DNA of 64,000 nt from Globodera rostochiensis (lineage: Eukaryota > Nematoda > Chromadorea > Rhabditida > Heteroderidae). Both the position numbers and the translations under genes were made by a program. The stretch is taken from the NCBI GenBank assembly GCA_018350325.1, contig JAEVLN010000014.1, positions 2,484,514 through 2,548,513 on the forward strand. Reading direction: 5' to 3'. Under the pieces are notes generated by a model that searched no databases, was not told the origin of the DNA, and saw nothing but the letters and a program-made list of their open reading frames with translations. Of this stretch, positions 57,601-64,000 are shown one piece after another; position 1 is the stretch's first letter, and each line of letters opens with the position of its first letter.

Positions 57601-60600
57601 CCAAACTCGACACCAGGGGGTGGGGCAGGAGTTGGACATACCAAAGTCGACACCAATGGGGTGGGGCAGGAGTTGGAGATGACCAAAGTCGACACCGGGG
57701 GTGGGGCAGGAGTTGGAGATGACCAAAGCCGACACCAGGGGGTGGGGGCAGGAGTTGGAGATGACCAAAGGTCAACACCAAGGGGGTGGGGCAGGAGTTG
57801 GAGATGACCAAACTCGACCCAGGGGGTGGGGCAGGAGTTGGAGATGATCAAAGTCAACACCAAGGGGGTGGGGCAGGGTTGGAGATGACCAAACTCGACA
57901 CCAGGGGGTGGGGCAGGAGTTGGACATGACCAAAGTGACACCAATGGGGTGGGGCAGGAGTTGGAGATGACCAAAGCCGACACCAGGGGGTGGGGAGGAG
58001 TTGGACATGACCAAAGTCGACACCAGGGGGTGGGGCAGGAGTTGGACATGACCAAGTCGACACCAGGGGTGGGGCAGGAGTTGGAGATGACCAAAGCCGA
58101 CACCAGGGGGGTGGGCAGGAGTTGGAGATGACCAAACGTCGACACCAGGGGGTGGGGCAGGAGTTGGACATGACAAAGTCGACACCAATGGGGGTGGGCA
58201 GGAGTGGAGATGACCAAAGGCCGACACAAGGGGTGGGGCAGGAGTTGGACATGACCAAAGTCGACACCAGGGGGTTGGGCAGGAGTTGGAATGACCAAAG
58301 TCGACACCAGGGGTGGGGGCAGAGTTGGAGATGACCAAAGCCGACACCAGGGTGGGGCAGGAGTTGGAGATGACCAAAGTCCGAACACCAGGGGGTGGGG
58401 CAGAGTTGAGATGACCAAGTCGACACCAAGGGGTGGGGCAGGAGTGGAGATGACCAAAGTCGAACACAAGGGGGTGGGCGAGTAGTTGGAGATGACCAAA
58501 TTCAGACACCAGGGGGTGGGCAGGAGTGGACGATGACCCAAAGTCAACACCAATGGGCGTGGGCAGGAGTGGAGATGACCCAAGCCGACCACCAGGGGGT
58601 TGGGCAGGAGTTGGCGATGACCAAAGTCCGAACCAATGGGGTGGGGCAGAGTTGAGCAGGCGTTGGAGATGACCCAAGTCAGACACCAAGGGGGTGGGGC
58701 AGGGTTGGAGATGACCACAGTCCGACAACCAGGGGGTGGGGCCAGGAGTTGGAGATGACCAAGGTCGACCACCAGGGGGGTGGGGCAGGAGTTGAGATGA
58801 CCAAAGTCGACACCAGGGGGTGGTCAGAGTTGGAGATGACCAAAGCGACACCAGGGGGTGGGGGCAGGAGTTGAGATGACAAAAGCTCGACACCAGGGGG
58901 TGGGGCAGGAGTTGAGATGACCAAAGTCGACACCAGGGGTGGGGCCGGAGTTGGAGAGACCAAAGCTGACACCAGGGGGGTGGGGGCAGGAGTTTGGAAT
59001 GACCAAAGTCGACACCAAGGGGTGGGGCATGAGTTGGAGATGACCAAAGCTCGACACAGGGGTGGGGCAGGAGTTGGACATGACCAAAGTCGACACCAGG
59101 GGGGTGGGGCAGGAGTGGACATGACCCACACAGTCGACACCCAGGGGGGTGGGCAGGATTTGGACATGACCAAAGCGACACCAGGGGTTGGGGCAGGAGT
59201 TGGAGATGACCAAAGTCGACACCAGGGGGTGGGGAGGAGTTTGGAGATGACCAAAGCCGACACCAAGGGGGTGGGGCAGGAGTTGGAGATGACAAAGTCG
59301 ACACCAGGGGGGTGGGCAGGAGTGGAGATGAACAAGTCAACACCAAGGGGGTGGCAGGAGTTGGAGATGACCCAAACTCGACACCAGGGGGTGGGGCAGG
59401 AGTTGGACATGCCAAAGTCGACACCAATGGGGTGGGGCAGGAGTTGGAGATGACCAAAGTCGACACAGGGGTGGGGCAGGAGTTGGAGATGACCAAAGCC
59501 GACACCAGGGGGTGGGGGCAGGAGTTGGAATGACCAAAGTCAACACCAAGGGGGTGGGGCAGGAGTTGGAGATGACCAAACTCGACACAGGGGGTGGGGC
59601 AGGAGTTGGAGATGATCAAAGTCAACACCAAGGGGGTGGGGCAGGAGTGGAGATGACCAAACTCGACACCAGGGGGTGGGGCAGGAGTTGGACATGACCA
59701 AAGTCGCACCAATGGGGTGGGGCAGGAGTTGGAGATGACCAAAGCCGACACCAGGGGGTGGGGCAGAGTTGGACATGACCAAAGTCGACACCAGGGGGTG
59801 GGGCAGGAGTTGGACATGACCAAATCGACACCAGGGGGTGGGGCAGGAGTTGGAGATGACCAAAGCCGACACCAGGGGGTGGGCAGGAGTTGGAGATGAC
59901 CAAAGTCAACACCAAGGGGGTGGGGCAGGAGTTGGAGAGACCAAAAGTCGACACCGGGGGTGGGGCAGGAGTTGGAGATGACCAAAGTCGACACCAGGGG
60001 GTGGGGCAAGGAGTTGGACATGACCAAAGTCGACACCAGGGGGTGGGGCAGGAGTTGGAGATACCAAAGCCGACACCAGGGGGTGGGGCAGGAGTTGGAG
60101 ATGACCAAAGTCAACACCAAGGGGTGGGGCAGGAGTTGGAGATGACCAAAGTCGACACCAGGGGGTGGGGCAGGAGTTGGGATGAACAAGTCAACACCAA
60201 GGGGGTGGGGCAGGAGTTGGAGATGACCAAACTCGACACAGGGGGTGGGGCAGGAGTTGGACATGACCAAAGTCGACACCAGGGGGTGGGGCAGGAGTGG
60301 AGATGACCAAAGCCGACACCAGGGGGTGGGGCAGGAGTTGGAGATGACCAAAGTCAAACCAAGGGGGTGGGGCAGGAGTTGGAGATGACCAAAGTCGACA
60401 CCAGGGGGTGGGGCAGGAGTTGGAGATGAACAAGTCAACACCAAGGGGGTGGGGCAGGAGTTGGAGATGACCAAACTCGACACCAGGGGGTGGGGCAGGA
60501 GTTGGACATGACCAAAGTCGACACCAATGGGGTGGGGCAGGAGTTGGAGATGACCAAAGTCGACACCAGGGGGTGGGGCAGGAGTTGGAGATGACCAAAG

Positions 60601-63600
60601 CCGACACCAGGGGGTGGGGGCAGGAGTTGGAGATGACCAAAGTCAACACCAAGGGGGTGGGGCAGGAGTTGGAGATGACCAAACTCGACACCAGGGGGTG
60701 GGGCAGGAGTTGGAGATGATCAAAGTCAACACCAAGGGGGTGGGGCAGGAGTTGGAGATGACCAAACTCGACACCAGGGGGTGGGGCAGGAGTTGGACAT
60801 GACCAAAGTCGACACCAATGGGGTGGGGCAGGAGTTGGAGATGACCAAAGCCGACACGAGGGGGGTGGGGCGGGACATTTCTGTCACAGATTGCTTTATC
60901 GATTAGAGTTAATTTGCCCTCATCAATTTTTGTTTTTAGTGTTCGGACTTTCCCAATGGCATCGCCCCCTCTTCATCGCGTGATAATTTTGTTCATCGCC
61001 GGCAACCGAACGACCCACCCAATTTGAACCAATTCCATGCCCACCCTTTGGACAACGGAGCATTTCAACAGGGTAATAAATCGAATGTCGCAAATTAAAT
61101 AGAACTTAAAATTTATTTGAATTTTATTTTAATGACGTCCAACAATTTTCCGTATGCCAATAAATTAAAGAATTTTAATAGTGATCGGATCTTTGGGCGC
61201 GTGTTTATTAAAATGGGCCGACTTTTCGGGCGCACTTTGCCCCGTCCCATAATTTTTTTGTGAAGTTAAAGACGCGCCCGTTTACGCTTTTTCATCTTTT
61301 TTGGAATTGTTTTTTACCCATTTATTTATTTTTACGTAATTTTACGTCTTTTATTTGCCTTTCTGCCAATTGTACTTTCCATGCGCGCCCTCCGCCCCCC
61401 GCAGCCACAGATATAAATGCATTGCATGCACAGAGATATATTTGCTGCTTTTGTGCTGTTCCATTTCGTCGTCGTTGTCCCTTTGTCCCCCACGGCGGCG
61501 TCTGTTTGTTTCTCGTCCCCCCCCCCCCTCCCGCAATTGCCCCCCCCCCTCCGGCGTCGTGTGTCTATGTCTATTTTCGCCACCCTTAGAAAGCGGGGAG
61601 GGGGAACACGTCCAGAAATAGCAGCACTCCCTCCCTCCGCCATCGGCTGCTCCTTTGCTCCCGCCCATTATATCCCCCACCCCTCCCCCCCCATGTCTGT
61701 TCCCGTCGGAGTCCCCCCAAAGGGCGGCGTCTGTCTCCCCCCCCCCCCGAAAGAGTGCACCCCCCCGTCCCCTCCACCTCCCCCCCCCCGTCCCGCGTTC
61801 CTACACTTTCGCTTTTGGTGCATTTTCCAAGCAGCATTCAGCTCAATCCCACCACATTCCCCCGTTTTACACTCTTTCTTTTCTTCTGCGTCCTGCATTT
61901 TTGAAAGTTGACTTTCGGTTGCCGCTGTTCCAATGGACTCACCAATCGTCAACCAATTCATTCGCCCCCTCGGCAATAGCGAATTTATGCCGTCATTCTT
62001 CCAAAGTTCGGCACCCGCTTTCCGGAACGTCCACCTTAAATCGGCAGAGTTGAAAAGGAGGAGGGAAAGGGAGCAGAACGAAATGGAGCCGGATGGGGAG
62101 AGGGAAAAGGCGGGGAAGCGGAAGCGGAAGAGCGATGGGGAGACGGAGGAGGGCGAGCGGCAGCTGAACAACGAACAAACGGCAGAAGTTGGGGAAGGAG
62201 CTGTTGCCGTCGCCGGAGGGGGGGAGGGGGACGGTCAGTCGGCGGGGCGCTGGGGTCATCTGATAACGACCAATTTTCACCTAATAAATAAGCCATTCAA
62301 AGGATGGGATGGACTTCCGGATGAGAGAGTCCATTCTCCGGCATAAACCACGCGACTTTTTGCTTTCTTCCCTCTCTTTTCATTTTTGCTGACATTCATT
62401 CCGATGATTTTGATGAGTCTCGACAAATTGACTTTGTTCCAATCCTTTCGAGTATATAAACTACAACTACCTGTTAAAAAAACGAAATTCGACCCATCAT
62501 CCTTTGACAAATGCTATAAATGCGTTTCATTTGTTTTTTATTTCAAAATTGCCACTTTCTTAAGACACTTGTTTTGATGTAAATTATTAGTGTTTTTTTG
62601 ACCTTTGCTTTCGCCGGCCGGCCAGCCGATAAGATCTTTTTTTTCAAAAAATTCGGAACGGACTGTCAAACGGCGGACGGGACGTCCATCATAGGGAAGG
62701 TGTACACGGGTGCCACTCCCTCCCCCCGCCCCTTCCTGTCCAGTCCAATCACCGCCTTTAATCGCAATGTTTTGTTCATCCCTTAGCGGCAATCACAAAG
62801 ACCAAAATAATTCTCGCACAAAATTCTTAAAAAAATATTGGCAAGTTTTTGTTTAAAGGCCAAATGAGCCCGATGAAACCGGAAGAATCAGTCAAATTCC
62901 CTAATTTCCCAATTGCAGATTCGTGCTCGCCTCTGCCCGTCCACCGGTGCCCCCAGCTGATTGCTTGGCCACCAGTGCCTCCCGCCGCCTCGTTGGTCGT
63001 CGACTCTGACGACTTTCCTTCTCGGTCGGCCCACCACCACCACCGAACTGTTACAACAGCAACAACGACGATTGCGTGTACTCGACGGCATCGCAACGTG
63101 CCGCTGTGCCTTTTGCCCCACGGGCATTTGCCATCGCTTCCACTGGCATCGCTGCAAAGTGCCGCCCGTCACTTTCTGTTCGCCCAGCAGACACAGCCCC
63201 CACGACAGTCGCCTTCCAAAGGCGGGAGAGTTGAGGCCAGCAGCAAAGAAGTCGAGTACAGGCGAGTGCCGGAGACAGACGGGCCGGAGTTGGCACAGGA
63301 ACAGTCTCCGGAATCACTGAAAGGACAGCAACAGCAGCAGAAAAGGACAAACGCTCTCCAAGGCGTTTCGCAGCAGCAACGGGTCTGTCCATTTCTTTTT
63401 GTTCTCTCACGTCAAATTTGACTGTTTTTTGGCTGATCACCACCATTTTTTAGCCTTTTGATTTTTCTCGAGCTTTTCTAGAAGTTCGTCTAATTTTGCA
63501 AAAAATTACCCCCCCCCCCAACCTTTTCAGTCACAGCACACACAGCGGCGAGTGTTGCCCCCGCGTCGTCTCCGCGCCGTCCGTCCCTCCGTCGCCTCGC

Positions 63601-64000
63601 CCTCGCCGTCCTCTCCGCGTCGTCCCGTTTCGTCCGCCTGCCCTCAGCAGGTCTTCCCCCGAGGGTTTTTGAACTGTTCAATTCCTTCCATGCCCCCACC
63701 CCCTCCCCCACCCCCCCGTGCATTGCAACTTATCATTAAACGCAATTTATGACTGATTAGTCCAAAAAAGGGTTATCGAAGAAAGGGAATTCAATGGAAT
63801 TGGTGAAAATTTCGTCGACGGCCTAAATAATTTGTGGGTAATAGCAGATGTGGCGGGGGCATGAAAAATTCACTCGGAAAGTCCGTTGACCTCCAATTTT
63901 TGGCGGCGGGGGGGGGGGCTAAAAGTGGAAATGGTCGTCGTCGTCTCCTCCATTGAGTCAACAGATTCTTTCAGACCGCCGACTCATCTGAGGAAATGGT
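54694..64000 (+). CDS. Unrecognised Ser/Gln/Pro-rich protein, 5' part; continues past window
   Basis: I do not recognise it. Phase-consistent exons are 54694-54852 (MDWLQRHFLAVAASIS then a basic RRKSSRRRRSPTKRRNGR), 55146-55499 (LLARSSSSSSVSTEAG; LKQSVSFAVDSSAESQLFIE; FAASIVRRRQQRLKK), 60940-61072 (FPNGIAPSSSRDNFVHRRQP), 62919-63382 (His- and Gln-rich; AHHHHRTVTTATTT), 63531-63650 (Arg/Ser/Pro-rich) and 63975 onward (TADSSEEM). The intron 55500-60939 is almost filled by a 41-bp minisatellite. A second possible first exon, 61933-62233 (MDSPIVNQFIRPLGNSEFMP then a KRKRKSDGE-type basic patch), also ends in phase 1 and could splice to 62919, suggesting alternative promoters. Low-complexity, basic and Ser-rich content fits a regulatory or scaffold protein, but that is only a guess. 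The true 5' end may lie upstream. Confidence 0.55.
55540..60868. repeat. 5.3-kb minisatellite, ~41-bp unit, about 130 copies
   Basis: Unit approximately GGAGTTGGAGATGACCAAAG plus TCGACACCAGGGGGTGGGGCA. Recurrent variants differ at a few places (CAACACCAAGG, CTCGACACC, GCCGACACC, GACATGACC, CCAATGGGG). Many units have single-base deletions; 58130-59200 is the most diverged. Because 41 is not a multiple of three and few stops occur, the minus strand shows very long spurious frames with a 41-residue period. It lies within one intron. Confidence 0.95.
61073..61932. other. C-run-rich intron segment
   Basis: No exon is supported between 61073 and the alternative first exon at 61933. It contains C runs (61520-61530, 61540-61549, 61738-61749) and a pyrimidine-rich stretch up to 61870, which could be promoter sequence for the downstream ATG. 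Confidence 0.35.

Noticed and set aside
55729..60483. Very long minus-strand reading frames (up to ~900 codons) with Pro/Cys/Leu/Val repeats
   Set aside because: They are by-products of the 41-bp minisatellite, which has no minus-strand stop in any frame, so the translation repeats every 41 residues. They have no splice context or start evidence.
55540..60868. CRISPR-like regularly spaced repeat
   Set aside because: Units are directly adjacent with no unique spacers, and the DNA is eukaryotic.

Overview
The window is nuclear DNA from an animal. Its genes have many exons, small introns, N-terminal-to-C-terminal exon order and phase-consistent splicing. The mix of genes points to a nematode: a ground-like (hedgehog-related) secreted protein, a LIN-10 of C. 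elegans-like length, and a TOMM-40 and MAU-2 of nematode type. Several introns are forced by reading frame to use GC-AG splice sites. Introns and spacers are full of long C or G runs. A tylenchid plant parasite (cyst-nematode-like) is my best guess, but that is inference, not something the sequence proves.

Layout, left half: a low-complexity nuclear-type protein (minus, runs off the left edge); a ground-like protein (minus, 3.2-4.1 kb) divergent from kynurenine aminotransferase (plus, 4.7-7.0 kb); a two-zinc-finger protein (minus, 7.3-10.7 kb) lying 236 bp behind a TBC1D5-like RabGAP (minus, 11.0-14.0 kb), possibly an operon; NOL9 polynucleotide kinase (plus, 14.7-18.0 kb); MAU2 cohesin loader (minus, 18.3-21.4 kb) divergent from LIN-10/Mint (plus, 22.4-29.0 kb); and an Eyes-absent homologue (minus, 30.0-33.9 kb) whose phosphatase motifs look lost.

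Right half: 34-38.7 kb is gene-poor and rich in G/C runs. At 38.8-41.9 kb there is a nested stack of hAT-like non-autonomous transposons with exact 8-bp target duplications, two of which carry tRNA-like pol III promoters. From 42 to 49 kb there are fold-back elements and an unrecognised coiled-coil protein with a duplicated exon pair and a 10-residue repeat. TOMM-40 is at 51.8-53.7 kb. From 54.7 kb to the right edge runs an unrecognised Ser/Gln/Pro-rich gene, one of whose introns holds a 5.3-kb, 41-bp minisatellite.

The recognised genes are housekeeping or neuronal/traffic genes and do not form one pathway. The more unusual material is the repeats: the nested hAT/pol III elements, a fold-back family sharing one core, and the minisatellite. 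The coiled-coil gene and the degenerate EYA domain are the most interesting proteins.
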